Shown piece after piece: positions 1 through 11,500 of a stretch of 64,000 nucleotides of DNA. The notes beneath the pieces were generated by a model, which searched no databases, was not told where the DNA came from, and saw only the letters and a program-made list of their open reading frames with translations. The first letter of the stretch is position 1; each line of letters opens with the position of its first letter. Made by a program: the position numbers and the translations under genes. Source of the stretch: Takifugu bimaculatus (taxonomy: Eukaryota; Chordata; Actinopteri; Tetraodontiformes; Tetraodontidae); NCBI GenBank assembly GCA_004026145.2, contig SWLE01000502.1:62001-126000 (forward strand), written 5' to 3'.

Positions 1-1025
1 AGACAATATGGAAGTATGTGTATATAATAGTAGTGGAAGTAGCTCATAAAATAATACATTTGCTCTTCTCATCGAATCGTTCTATGTTATTAAAGAAAAA
101 CCTGCTCTTAGTCAACAACATCTAAGAGATCAACCAAAAATCCTAATTTTCTACAATATAATATAAAACAGTAGAAAAGACTCTTTCTGCAGAGACACTG
201 GTGGCAGGAATGCAGAAGTATCACCTGCTCAACTTGGAAGGTGGAGCAGAAACCACCAGCTGAGAAGGTCCTCAGCGAGAGGAAGTGGTGGAGAACCATG
301 AAACTTGCTAAGCTCCACCTCAGCTCCAGAGACGGGCTGAGCTGGAGCTGTGGCACCAGGTATCGCCCAGAAGAGCCTCCAACAAACAAGCTCTTCTCTT
401 GGGAGGAGAGGGCTTTGAATCTCAGCTCAGTGTGCTTGTCTCTAGTAGGTGGCAGCTGCACCTTTTCCTGAGCTCCTTGTTGATGCCCTGAGGGGAATTG
501 ATGCTCCTGCAATGTTCTCTGGCAGCATTGAGCTTGCAGTGGGGCAATCAAACACACTGTGGGGGGGCTCTCTTTCCTTCTCTCATCTGGAGAACAAGTG
601 ACACCAGCTGCCAATCATTGTTGGAGAAATGTGCAGTCAGGGGAACGATGCGTCCAGACTATAGCCACCCTTCCAGCATCCAGCAGTGTCTAAAACCTTT
701 GATTTGGTTTCACCAGAGAGTGTAGGGATTGCAGGGTCGCTGCAGCATCGTCCACAAGCTGTCAGGAGTGGGTCGCTTTGGCCCAACTCCTGACAAGAGT
801 TGAGTGCTGTTGAGAAATGTGGTCTCACACACTTGGAAGGTATTTTGACCCACACACACTTTACATACGCTGTAGATCTTGTCCAACCGCCCTGAAAGAA
901 CCCAAAATAGGAACATAGGGCAGATAAGCCGGTGCAGGACCAGAGGTTTGTTGCTTGGAAGCTGTGTTTTGCTCTGGTACATGTTGATTTTTATTTGTCT
1001 TCTCTCAAAATAATTGTTATTTTAG

Positions 1026-2292
1026 ACTAAGAGGCTGCTGGTTATCAGAAACCAGCTGTGATTCTGTGGCCTCAGCTCTGAAGTCCAACCTCTCCCATCT
1101 GAGGGTTCTGGACCTGAGCGACAACACGTTGCAGGATTCAGGAGTGAAGCGGCTCTGTTCTGGACTGGAGAGTCCAAACTGTAAACTGGAGACGCTCAGG
1201 TCAGTCTTCATTTTTCTACCTATATACCAGCTGCTAAGATGGTGAAGTGAGGCTGTTCTCAACACTGCTGTGATGCACCACATTAAAAACATTCCTTGGA
1301 ATATCGTGAATTCAGGTCTGACCAAACTAAGAACTAACGTAGGTTTAGTACTGACGCAGATAACATGCAGACCTGCACCGTATAACCTCATCCTGCATTT
1401 TTCAGATTAGAGCTCTGCAGTTTATCAGAGATCAGCTGTGGCTCTCTGGCCTCGGCGCTGAGGTCCAATCCCTCCCATCTCAGAGATCTGGACCTGAGTT
1501 GGAACCAGCTGAAGGATTCAGGAGTGAAGCGGCTCTGTGGTTTTCTCCACTTTCCAAACTGCCGACTGGAAACTCTGGGGTAAACACCATTCTCAAAAAT
1601 GTCCATTATTCCATCCGAGGGTCCTCACACTTTCTGAGTGTGTGTGTTGTGCCCAGTTCCTTCAGGAGGGAGGGCCACACGGGGACCACTTATTCATGAT
1701 AAATTGATTTAAGGACAATGAAAAAGCCGACAGATGGTAACCAAAATTAGACAAAACTACGTGAGGGTGCCTGGTAGACACCAGCCAACGAGGAGGTATA
1801 TGGTGAGGGAGACAGGAAGTCATCTAAGACAGGTTGTGCCTTTAAAGATGAGCCACAGGTGAGATGGATCTCCATGATGAGATGGGAGGGAAAGAGGTGG
1901 GGAGAACCTGGGAAGAGTGAGGGCCAGAACAATATATATTCTCCTCTGGAACAGTGCAAACCTGAGAGGTTGGAATTGTGGTCATTACATATTACTATCA
2001 TTTTTTAACCTGGAACTAAATTAAATATTTACAGATCATGCCTTTGATTAACCTTTCAGATTAATACTGGTTTCACTTATAACCTTATAAAAGTTTCCCT
2101 TCTTTATTTAGATTAAACTACTGCAGCTTATCAAAGATCAGCTGTGGCTCTCTGGCCTCGGCGCTGAGGTCCAATCCCTCCCATCTCAGAGAACTGGACC
2201 TGAGTGGGAACAATCTGTGGGATTCAGAGCTGAAGCTGCTGTCTGCTCTCGTAGAGAATCCACACTATGGGCTGGAGACATTGAGACGGTAG
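1026..2292 (+). CDS. NLR gene A, C-terminal LRR exons (5' part outside window)
   Basis: Three LRR exons of a fish NLR-C receptor, a cytosolic innate-immune sensor. Exons are 1,026-1,199, 1,406-1,579 and 2,112-2,292; the first two are 174 bp and all start in phase with one leading base, the signature of this family. Each codes one LRR pair with an LRxLDLSxNxLxDSGVKxLCxxLExPxCxLETLR-type pattern. The last exon ends in TAG (2,290-2,292), so there is no B30.2 domain. Flanking AG/GT sites are intact. The second exon reads HFP where its paralogues read QDP. The NACHT exon must lie upstream of the window, since genes B and C carry one about 3-5 kb before the matching exons. Whether gene A is functional cannot be judged from this part. 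Confidence 0.85.
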
Positions 2293-3244
2293 CTGGTAGG
2301 AGCCAGTCAACTCCCGCTCATCTGCTGCATCACTCACTGACCACTGGTGAAGAGCATCTGTGGAAACATCTGCCGTCTACTCCCTCCATAGATGAAAAAT
2401 TCAGTTTTTAAAAAGCGCTGGTGGACTTTCAGGAGATCAGTCGATGGTCGACAAAGCAGAAGCAGCTTCGCCTTGAAGTTAAATTACTTCCTGGTATCAC
2501 ACAATGCATCTTTATAAAGTTCTAAATGGCTCCTCGGCCACTCTTAGAAGCATGGAAACATTCTCTTAATTGTCTCTTCAAATGTCTGTATGATACGTTA
2601 CTATTTTACATCATGCCTTCAGAATCTTTAGGGTTTAGTATTTACTGTCTCTGTGACATGGAGCATTGGAATATTTCAGCTGCAGCCAGCAAAAACCCAT
2701 CAGAATGACGCTATCGGTGGGAACCGCAGCTCATTTGACTTTAGTCAGTCTGGTCAATGTTATAGGATTTATTGCAGTCTAATAAAAACTATGAATAAAT
2801 GTGGGAAATAGGAAATAAGAAGAAGCAAATTGACCAAATAAATCTCCCATGAATACTGTAAATTTAAAGATGTCAAGAATGGAATATCAGCTTAAATTTA
2901 ATCAAACATAAAGTGAAAAGGCCTCCTTTAAGTTTACTGCAAAAATAAACACTAAATCAAGAGCAACACGCGCCAAAAACGTCTCATTCTCTCTTCTGTC
3001 TCCACTCATTCTTTTATATTCTCTTAAGATAATGGGGACGGGGTCGTGTGATAACAAAACAACCTAATTGGGGACTATATTTTTGTTGCAAGAACTTTGG
3101 CTCTTCAGAAGTTTCTATGTTGGCTTCCACAGATTGTGCATCCACTAGAAACTCAGTGTTTTTGAGGAACTACCAGGAGCGGCTGGAGTGGAGGCCAATG
3201 ACGCTATAGCTACATATAGCTACATATAGATCACCGTTATCCTC
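2293..3244 (+). other. 3' UTR of gene A and unique-looking spacer
   Basis: No coding exon is visible. AATAAA signals at 2,781-2,786 and about 2,795 are likely polyadenylation signals for gene A. The same stretch follows the last exons of genes B and C. Confidence 0.5.
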
Positions 3245-4052
3245 AACCCAAAAGACCACCAGTTGGCGCAGCAATACTAAAGATAGGAGGTTGTGGGGTT
3301 CCCCAAGGGTCAATCTTAGGTCCAACCCTTTTTAATCTTTACATGCTTCCTCTTGGGGACGTCACCAGGAGCCACGGCATCAGCTTCCACAGCTATGCTG
3401 ACGATACGCAGCTGTACATCGCCGTGGCTCCTGGTGACACAGGGCCAGTTGATGCCCTTTTTAACTGTATTCTAGATATCCAGTCATGGATGGCAGAAAA
3501 CTTCCTACAGCTCAACCAGGACCAAACAGAGGTCTGAGTCATTGGTCCTGAAGGTCCGAGAGAGAAACTTTTACCAAAATTAAAGGATTTTAAGCCATCT
3601 CAATGTGTAAGAAATCTGGGTGTGATCTTTGACTCTGAGCTTAGTTTTATCCCACACATCAAAAACATAACAAAGGTAGGTTTTTACCACCTGAAGAATA
3701 TAGCCAGAGTCCGCCCGTTTCTCTCTCAGGCCAGCACGGAGGTGCTGATGCACGCTTTGATCTCCTGTGGTCTAGATTATTGTAATGCCCTGCTCTCTGG
3801 TCTTCCCAAAAAGACCATCTCTAACCTATAATTATTACAAAACTCAGCTGCACGGGTGCTGACGAGGACCAGAGGGCGGGAGCACATCACACCGGTTTTA
3901 GAATCGCTGCATTGGCTCCCCGTGCCTTTCAGGATCGATTTTTGAGGTTCTTTTATTCATTTTTAAATGTCTTAATGGTCTCGGCCCGACTTATTTATCT
4001 GACCTGCTTTTATTCTATCAACCCTCGCGGACTCTGAGGTCCTCCGGCTTCA
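3245..4052 (+). mobile_element. L2-clade LINE, 3' fragment of reverse transcriptase (copy 1)
   Basis: The translated strand shows the RT motif block GVPQGSILGP, then SYADDTQLY (the catalytic YADD), and further on the LHWLPV block typical of the L2/CR1 RT C-terminus. The frame is broken by a TGA at about 3,536, a TAA near 3,829 and a frameshift near 3,940. In copy 2 (40,648-41,457) the first of these stops is absent, so the lesion at 3,536 arose after the duplication. Only the 3' end is present, as expected of a 5'-truncated LINE insertion. It is interrupted at 4,052 by the Penelope-like element. Confidence 0.85.
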
Positions 4053-5562
4053 GTTTTCAAACTGGAGGTACTGGTCGGTATGTGTAGGTTTTCTGTAGAC
4101 TTCGATGGTGAGATTTCTGTCCTCAGTGATCTTGACTGCGCAGTCCAGAAAGGCCAGACTGTACCTTCAGTTTGACTCTCACCACCCACTGGAACACAAG
4201 CTGGGAGTGATCAGAACTCTCCAAAACCGGGCCAGAGAAATACCCACCACATCCCAAGGCAGAAAGAAGGAACAGGACCACATTAAGACAGCTCTCTAAC
4301 ATGTGGCTACCCAGACTGGGCCTTCACCAAAACCTCAAGAAAGCCAGACCTCAGCAAAGGAGAGGAGGAGAGAAACAAACGCCGCAGCGTTTCCATCCCC
4401 TACCTGTCCGGAGTCTCAGAGAAGTTTAGGAGGATCCTCCAGAAACACGACATACCGGTTCATTTCAAACCCAGCAACACTCTCAGACAGAGGTTAGTAC
4501 ACCCAAAGGACAAGACACCAAGACCCAAACAAAGTAATGTTGTTTATGCTGTACAGTGCCAGGAGGAACGTGAGGAACATTGGGGAAACCAAACAACCTC
4601 TCCACAGAAGAATGGCACAACACAGACGCGCCACCTCTTCAGGTCAGGACTCAGCAGGTCCACTTACACTTAAAGGAGAGTGGGCACTCCTTCGAGGACA
4701 GCCAAGTAAGGATACTGGCCAGAGAAGACCGCTGGTTTGAAAGGGGGGTCAAGGAAGCTATCCATGTCAAATTGGAGAAACCATCCTTGAACAGAGGTGG
4801 TGGCCTGAGGCACTTCCTATCACCCACTGTTACGTTTAACCCTTTTTGAGGGGGGGTTAACCTAGCGACTAACAAGCCACCAGGGAAGGACCAAAACAGT
4901 TTATCAAGATTGTGCTTTATTTCGTAACACACGTGCATACATCAAGAGTGGAGAGAGAGGTGGAACAAACGGGTCTGTGCCAAAACAAAAGTCAAAAAAC
5001 AGGGCATCTGAAAACATCAAAAACACAATGGTGGCCACAGCCCATAACCTAGTGTAACTAACAATCAAAACCTACGTGCAGCAATGTATGGGGTACCCCG
5101 TCCTTACCTCGTCCCACCTGCCCTCCACAACCTCTCCCTGTTCAACACTGAGCGAGAGAGCAAGCCCACATGAAATTAGGGGGGAGAGCCTTTAAAGCGG
5201 GCATCCGCTGGTGATTGGTCAACTAGCCACAGGGGAGCCAATCCTAAGCTACCCCCCCGAAGTCCACAGGTGGTGTCTATCTTCCTCGTCACCAGCACTG
5301 CCTTTCGGTGTTCCACCAGTTCTCAGCCTCTGGATGGCGCCACTCTGGGAGGTTACCAGCAACAAAGAACACAAAAAGAAACACCAACAACTCCAGACAC
5401 GTAACACCCACATACAATGCAGTCCTCCACTCCTTCCAACAGCAAAACAAATATTCACACCATTCCAGGAGACCCAGTGACTCACGACCATGTGATCCAG
5501 CAGACAAAGGGGAGACACCTCAACAGAAACTAGGTGAACGACCCGACCAACGACCCTGCTAA
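4053..5562 (+). mobile_element. Penelope-like element, RT C-terminus plus GIY-YIG endonuclease (copy 1, broken)
   Basis: From about 4,158 the + strand reads the end of the Penelope RT (YLQFDSHHPLEHKLGVIRTL), then a GIY-YIG nuclease block (IGETKQPLHRRMAQHRRA ... LKESGHSFEDS ... RWFERGVKEAI) and the tail LNRGGGLRHFLSPTYN. The first 105 bases, 4,053-4,157, code the adjoining RT piece on the opposite strand (LAFLDCAVKITEDRN ... YRKPTHTDQYLQF when read in reverse), so the 5' end is inverted. Several frameshifts are present. A solo LTR at 4,828-5,406 splits the nuclease tail; the coding continues at 5,407 to a stop near 5,562. Copy 2 (41,458-42,382) lacks that insertion. Confidence 0.85.
4828..5406 (-). 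mobile_element. Solo LTR with 5-bp target duplication
   Basis: The insert starts TGTTACG and ends CGTAACA, perfect 7-bp inverted ends with the TG...CA signature of LTRs. It is flanked by direct repeats CCCAC (4,823-4,827 and 5,407-5,411). The duplicated copy at 42,230 has a single CCCAC with no insert. An AATAAA on the minus strand (near 4,915) suggests minus orientation. No internal genes remain, so it is a solo LTR left by recombination. Confidence 0.9.
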
Positions 5563-5626
5563 CGACTCTCAGGTGACCACCCAGATCATTAGCATGCTAA
5601 TGGTCCACAGGGGCTGTTGGGGTCCA

Positions 5627-5657
5627 GGTGTCCTCCCACGGGCGGTGGGAGGACACC
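5627..5657. other. Perfect 13-bp inverted repeat with 5-nt loop at the Penelope/SEC24 junction
   Basis: Arms GGTGTCCTCCCAC (5,627-5,639) and GTGGGAGGACACC (5,645-5,657) flank the loop GGGCG. It lies where Penelope sequence gives way to the SEC24 fragment, just past the splice donor of the last SEC24 exon. It also occurs at 42,447-42,477. Confidence 0.8.
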
Positions 5658-5674
5658 ACGCACGGGGGCGTTAC

Positions 5675-6413
5675 CTTCTCCTTATCCGTGCCGATCAGCT
5701 TCTTGTCCTCCCTGTTTTTCAGTTTTCCAGGAGCTTCGGCGATGGGCAGAGAGGTGTGGAACACAAACAGCTTCCCAGCACAGTCGGCAGCCTGGGGAAC
5801 CAGGACAAGGTCACGGGGACGCCAGGCTCGAACCCCGACCCCGACCCTAACCCTTTACCTTCAGGGCCTCCAGGCCGGCCTGGACCACGGGCCCAAAGAC
5901 CGTCTCCGTCTCCCTGGTCTCTGCAAACATCTCAGGTATCTGATCCAGCAAACTGGGGAGAGAGAGAACGCAGGAGAGTGTGCACGTGTGTCCACGCCAC
6001 GGCGCCGGCGCCGCGCTCGGCGACCCACCTCTCGATGACCAGGCGGCTCTCTTTGACGTTCACCAGGAAGCCGTCCAGGAGCGGGACGAAGGTGTCGGAC
6101 ACGTCCGAGACCACCAGCATCTGCGGCTGCGCCAGGCTCGACTTGACGTTGTAGAAGTGCAGAACCTTGTTGTAGGTGACGAAGCCCACCCGGACCGGCG
6201 AGTCCGCTTCGGGGTTCTCCCTGAGTCCACAAAGGGGGACACAGACGTGAGCGGCGGGTCCCCCGGGCGCCATCGTGCGTCTGCGTACCTGGGCAGGTGG
6301 TCCAGGAGGGTCTTGAGCTCCTGGCACACGATGGCGACCATCCCGCTCTTCACAGCGTTGTAGGACACATCGATGAGGAAGATGAAGGCCGGAGGCTGAG
6401 GAAGCTTGTTGTT
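5675..6413 (-). pseudogene. sec24: SEC24 trunk-domain fragment, four exons (copy 1)
   Basis: On the minus strand, four exons code the vWA-like trunk of SEC24, the cargo-binding COPII coat subunit that works at the ER. Exons: 6,289-~6,413 (NNKLPQPPAFIFLIDVSYN...), 6,029-6,220 (VGFVTYNKVLHFYNVKSSLA...), 5,859-5,952 (LLDQIPEMFAETRETETVFG...), 5,675-5,791 (AADCAGKLFVFHTSLPIAEA...). Splice sites and phases are intact and no stop interrupts them, and residues match the SEC24C/D subgroup best from memory. However, no zinc-finger or N-terminal exon precedes them and no following exon is found: the block stops in an intron that runs into a Penelope element. In the first exon the frame stays open upstream into non-SEC24 sequence as far as about 6,606. 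I read this as a duplicated gene fragment. The 22.6-25.2 kb exons belong to the same family but lie in the wrong order to continue this copy. Confidence 0.85.
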
Positions 6414-7546
6414 CACCCAGAGGACGGACGGGGCCAGGAGCTGAGTCATGACGCTCCCGGACATCATCTGCTGGGGGGTGGGGGGCAGCCAGGAACGCTG
6501 ACTTCTCCTTCGTGCCGTGGCGACGTCCTGGAGCATTAAAGCTCGCGACCCCCAGCTGCCACCGACAGTGGCGGTCGTGTCTGACAGGTCGCGAGCGTCG
6601 GCGCGCACGACGGCGCCGGGGAAAAGAGAGCGCGTGGCCGATTAAACTCCGGGCTTTTCTGTCACTTCAGCCAAGACAAACAAGTTCTATCAGAGTTCGG
6701 AACGTCGGAGCTGCGTGACGTCAGCTCGCTCGCTGCTGCTTCATCACCCAAAGAATCTCTTCTCAACATTATTCTTATTTTTAATCCCCCCCCAGCTTCA
6801 ATAATCCCCGTTAGGCTGCAGCCACGCGGCCCACAGCAGCCGCAGCCCACGGGTCACGGGCCTGCCGGATAACACACGCCCACACGTCCATAGGAACAGT
6901 CAGGGCACATATGAATGCAACGATTTTACATAGGAATAATTATTTATAGGCACAATTTCAGGAACAATAAAGACTGAGGAAATGTTCAAACAACCCTTTA
7001 CTACAAACTACCTGTCAGCACTTTGGGGAGAGTCATTAAAAACACTTAATCATGAAGCTAATCACTGGATCTGAGGGAGGTGAATGATTGAATTGTTGTT
7101 TCCGATAATAAAACGGCTCTAACAGTGCAAGTATCAAAGGTTTGCTACAGTTTGAGGAGAGATTTCCACACCACACTATCGGGATCCACTCAAGATAAGC
7201 ATCATTAGCTCACAAATGAATGAGTATAATTGCTCTCAAATGCACAAAAGCGTGCTGTCAACGTAAACAAACGCGTTTTGGGTTTTTAAATAGTGTCTAA
7301 AAGAGATTCAACGCGCTTTTGTCCTCAGTGAGACGTCTTGATCACCATGAATGTGAACACACATCCAGCAGAGGGCAGTAGAGTACGGCACTGCAGAGAG
7401 AGGAGCCCTTTTATTCTCATTATTAAATATAAAAAAGTTCCTATCAATCGGTGTTGCTATTCATAGTGGTTTATTGACATTATAAAATATTGAGTTGTTT
7501 GCTCGAGTATACTTGTGTTTTCTGATAAGAAGAGCCTGGCTAGTTG

Positions 7547-7547
<1 letters not shown>
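6414..7547. other. GC-rich patch then AT-rich spacer, no gene seen
   Basis: About 6,480-6,640 is CpG-rich and could be an old promoter or CpG island. The rest has no exon that I recognise. It contains one CTCF-like motif (listed separately). The region is copied at 43,243-44,330. Confidence 0.4.
7365..7378 (+). promoter_or_regulatory. Single CTCF-like core motif
   Basis: CCAGCAGAGGGCAG fits the CTCF core consensus CCASYAGRKGGCRS at all 14 positions. The same motif is at 44,144-44,157 in the duplicated copy. Binding is inferred. Confidence 0.5.

Positions 7548-7640
<93 letters not shown>
7548..7640. repeat. (TTA)n microsatellite
   Basis: About 30 perfect TTA units. In copy 2 (44,333-44,400) the tract is shorter and interrupted by GTT and TCA units. 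The isoleucine-only or tyrosine-only frames across it are not genes. Confidence 0.95.
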
Positions 7641-8233
7641 CATCCGTTGTCGTTGTATCTACACGGAACCAATCTTAGGTCCTCTGCTCTGACGGTCCCT
7701 ATTCCTTGTCGGACACGCATTTAACAGCTGTTTAGTCTGTTTGCGCCGATACTAAAAACACAATTTCGGCAATAAAATAGTTGTTTTAATCTGTTTTCGT
7801 GTTTTAATTCGGCTCAGCTGCTGTTGCAGCTGTATTGTTATTTTAATTTAGTTCGGGTTTGGTGGAAAACTTTTCTACCTCCAGTTTGCTGGCTCTTTCT
7901 TTTCCATCATGTCGTTGCTGTAAACTTTACATCATTATACAGCGAATGCTATTATATGATTATTTTAAATAAAATAAATATTAGCTTTGCTATTAAGAAA
8001 CATTCTTCACAACCATGTTTAGCAACTCGTGTCAGTCTGCAAAGATTTTGCAAAATCTCCACTAAGAAAATGTTTTTTGCTCTCCGACATCAACACTGAT
8101 GATGTGGAGGCAGAAAGATGAAAACAGATTCCATCTATACGCCTGGTTTTTAATTACTGTGTAGAAAATGAAAATCCCCCTCTAGTCAGACTGAGGTTTC
8201 GCTTAGATGGAAGACACGTAATCTGTCATGATT

Positions 8234-8235
8234 AC

Positions 8236-8293
<58 letters not shown>
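8234..8293. repeat. (GAT)n microsatellite
   Basis: About 19-20 GAT units; copy 2 at 44,995-45,047 is shorter. The serine-run frame on the minus strand is a repeat artefact. Confidence 0.95.
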
Positions 8294-8294
<1 letters not shown>

Positions 8295-8598
8295 GAAACA
8301 TGAAGCATCTGTCCAATCAAACCCAGCAGCCACTCTCAGTCTGCCGCCACCTTCAGCATTTAAACACATCTGGAATCCCCAGATAACAACGCAGCAATAA
8401 CGAAACAATGAAACTTTAGTTTGAGATGTTTCTGAATCGGCCGTTTCCAACCACACGTGTGCATGTGTGTGTAGGGGAGGGGAATGTACACACTGGAGCT
8501 CCGCGCCACATCCTGTCCACACACACATCGTATCTGCAGGGCGACAGAAGACGAACGCAGCTTCGCGAGATCTTCGCACTCAGACGGGTAAAATAAAA

Positions 8599-11500
8599 AT
8601 GACGGAGCAAATCTCCAAGCTGCTGAAGGACTACCTGGACGAGCTGGACGACACCATGCTGAGGGAGTTTAAGTGGTACCTGGGCCAGCACAAGGAAAGG
8701 GGGTCCCGGCCCATCCAGAGGTCACAGCTGGAGAACACAAGCAGGACGGAGACGGTGGATAAACTGGTGCAGGCGTACGGCGCCGAGGGCGCGGTGGTCA
8801 CCACCGTGGACGTCCTCTACAGGATGAGGCTCAATGACCTCGCAACACAGTTGGCTCAAGGTACAAGGTTTATCTCAAACAACCTCCAACCACATGACCC
8901 CGTTTCCGCTTCGCCGGATCGCTTAGATCTGAGTTAAAGTGTCTATTTTATTCCCAGCGATCATAGACAGCGACGCAGAGCAGCGGGAGGTTGGAGGAGC
9001 CCAACCGGAGGCTCGGGAGCAGAAGCCCGATGAAGAGCAGACCCTGAAGGCACCGAAGGATCTTTGCTGCTCCATCTGCTTGTCCGTTTTTCAGACCCCA
9101 GTGATCCTGCAGTGTGGACACAGCTTCTGTAGGACATGTGTGGAAAAGTCCTGGGAGGGGAAAGTGTCTCGCAGGTGCTCGCTCTGCGATCAGCTCTTCA
9201 CTGGAGCAGAACCTCAGGTCAACTTCAGCCTGAAGAATCTGAGCGAAAACTACATGGAGAGCCACAGCCAGCCCATGCCAGCGCCTCAGGTATTTCCCAG
9301 GCACGCACGCACGCAGCTGTTGCACGTTGCCATACAAAATCTGTCTGAGTGTGTCATTATTGGATGCTTCAGCAGCATCTTCTTAAAGAAAAAACACAAT
9401 AAGTCTGAATAGAAAGAACTAAAAAGGCAAAATACACCAATAACACGCTAATAACACGCTAATAACATGTTATTAACATGCTAACATGGCTGCAAACAGC
9501 CAGAACCAACGATAAAAAGGAATTACAGCTCGCGGGGTGCGTTGGGGAGAAGGTGATGTCTTTCGCTCTTCTCACTGGTCCAGACTGAGGGTGAAGTTCT
9601 GATCACCCGCGCTGTTCGTTCACCAGACTCAGAGTAACCACGCAAACAACAGGAGGCCTTGCAAGGGGGAGTCGAGCAGCAGTTCAAGCTTCCTCTGTCA
9701 ACTCCGTCTGTCTGCTGCTCGCTCACCTCTTTTATTGGTGCAAACAGAATGGGTGTCCCAACAGGATCTCATCACTCATTGTCTTCTGACATCTTCTCCC
9801 ATCTTAACAAACTTCTCTAATCTTGACCAACAGGACACATCTGGGTGCTGGGCTTGGTTGTAAGCAGCTTCAGCACCTTTACGAAACACTCTCATGTTCT
9901 TCTTTTCCTGTCAACATTCCTCAAACACTCAAAGTCTACATACAATAGCATTTAAAGATAATACTAATAACAACAATAACAATAATTCTTCTCACATTTC
10001 CCTCCTGTTTATCGTTAAATGCGTCTAGATTCTCATCATCAGTATTACATCTTTACATTTTCATGAAATTTCAATACATTACGTCATTTTCCTAGAAACA
10101 CATTTCTTACACTCGGAGTTCAACATGGGTACAGCTTAAGACATCTTGAACAGTTCTTTTACATCTTGGATTACGTCGATCCATTCTTCATCGTCGTCCA
10201 GTAGAGATCGTTCTTCCACCTGCAGCTCAGTACTAGTAACAACTGATCCCACGAGCCGGCCAATGCAACCCCGAACAAGAGGTACTACACAACAAGCTAG
10301 TAAATGTGTGGGGACTCTGGATCTTGTTCTAACCATGAATGTCCTAAGTGGCTAACTATGGCGCGCGTAGCTCTCATCCTGTCTCAGAGCATCTTTCTGT
10401 CTCTGATTACCTCCCTCCTGTCGGAAGTTCCGAAGGCCAAAACTCACGAGTCCTGCCGTCACAGCACTCACCACAATCAGGAAGAACAACTTCATTTCCT
10501 TTTAGATCCTCTTCACAGGTTCTGACGGGGTTCAGCCGTTGCTGGACCTATACAGGCCGTCAGCCGTTTACGGAGAGTCCGCCACTGCTCCCTCGCCTTC
10601 ACCTGGAAGAATCTTCTGTTTCTTACAATGGGAAAGGTGTATCCACGACAGTTTCCCGTCCACTCGAACTGCAGTCTTTGTGGTCAGCTGTACTTGATAA
10701 GGACCTTCCCATCTAGGCGTGTTCCACCTCTTCCGCACAAACTTCTTCACCCACACGTAGTTGCCCGGTTGAATGGGTTCCTGGGGGGTGGAATCTGTGG
10801 AAGACACAGGACTAGGCAGAACATTTACTGTATTCACACATCGGTTGAGTAACACTTTTTTCAGATAATCTGCTATTGTTTCTTCAACATGTTTTAGCTC
10901 ATTTGTTGTTTCAAAGTATGGTAGGCAATAAGGCCGCCCATATAATGCTTCAAAAGGTGTGATGCCTGTTTTCTTGTGTGGTGTTATGTGCATCCATAAT
11001 TTCACCAGGTCGAGACAAAACATCCAGTTCTTTCCTGTCTCGTCCATACATTTCTTCAGTCTGTTCTTAATAGTACCGTTGACTCTTTCAACCAACCCTG
11101 CACTCTGAGGGTGGTATGCGCAGTGGTTCTTCAAATCAATGTCCAAAGTTACTCCAACAGTTTTCACTATCTCATTTACAAAATGGCTTCCATTGTCGCT
11201 CCAGATGACCTTCGGAATGCCAAACCTGGGAATGATCTCTCTACATAAAACTTTTGCCACTGTCAGTGCATCTGCTTTTGCCGTGGGGAAAATTTCTACC
11301 CACCTAGTAAATCCATCTAACACTACTAGACAATATTGTTTACCTTCACATGGTGTTAGCTGAATAACATCTAGAAAAACTGTGTGAAATGGATGATTTG
11401 GTAATGGTGTAGTGCCTGCAGGGGCCTTAAGGGCTCCCTGTGGGCTGTGTTTTACACAAATAGCACATTGTGAACAAAATTTTTTGAGTATGTATGAAAT

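Noticed and set aside
108..614. 168-codon minus-strand frame repeated at 37,537 and 57,770
   Set aside because: It lies in an NLR intron, has no recognisable domain, and is shortened in the third copy; its repetition is explained by the segmental duplication.
5861..6363. Several + strand frames over the SEC24 fragment
   Set aside because: Antisense shadows of the GC-rich SEC24 exons.
7461..7724. Poly-isoleucine and poly-tyrosine frames
   Set aside because: (TTA)n microsatellite read through.
8402..8415. Possible ISRE upstream of the PYRIN exon (GAAACAATGAAACT)
   Set aside because: The two GAAA half-sites are separated by four bases rather than two, so the match is too weak to call.
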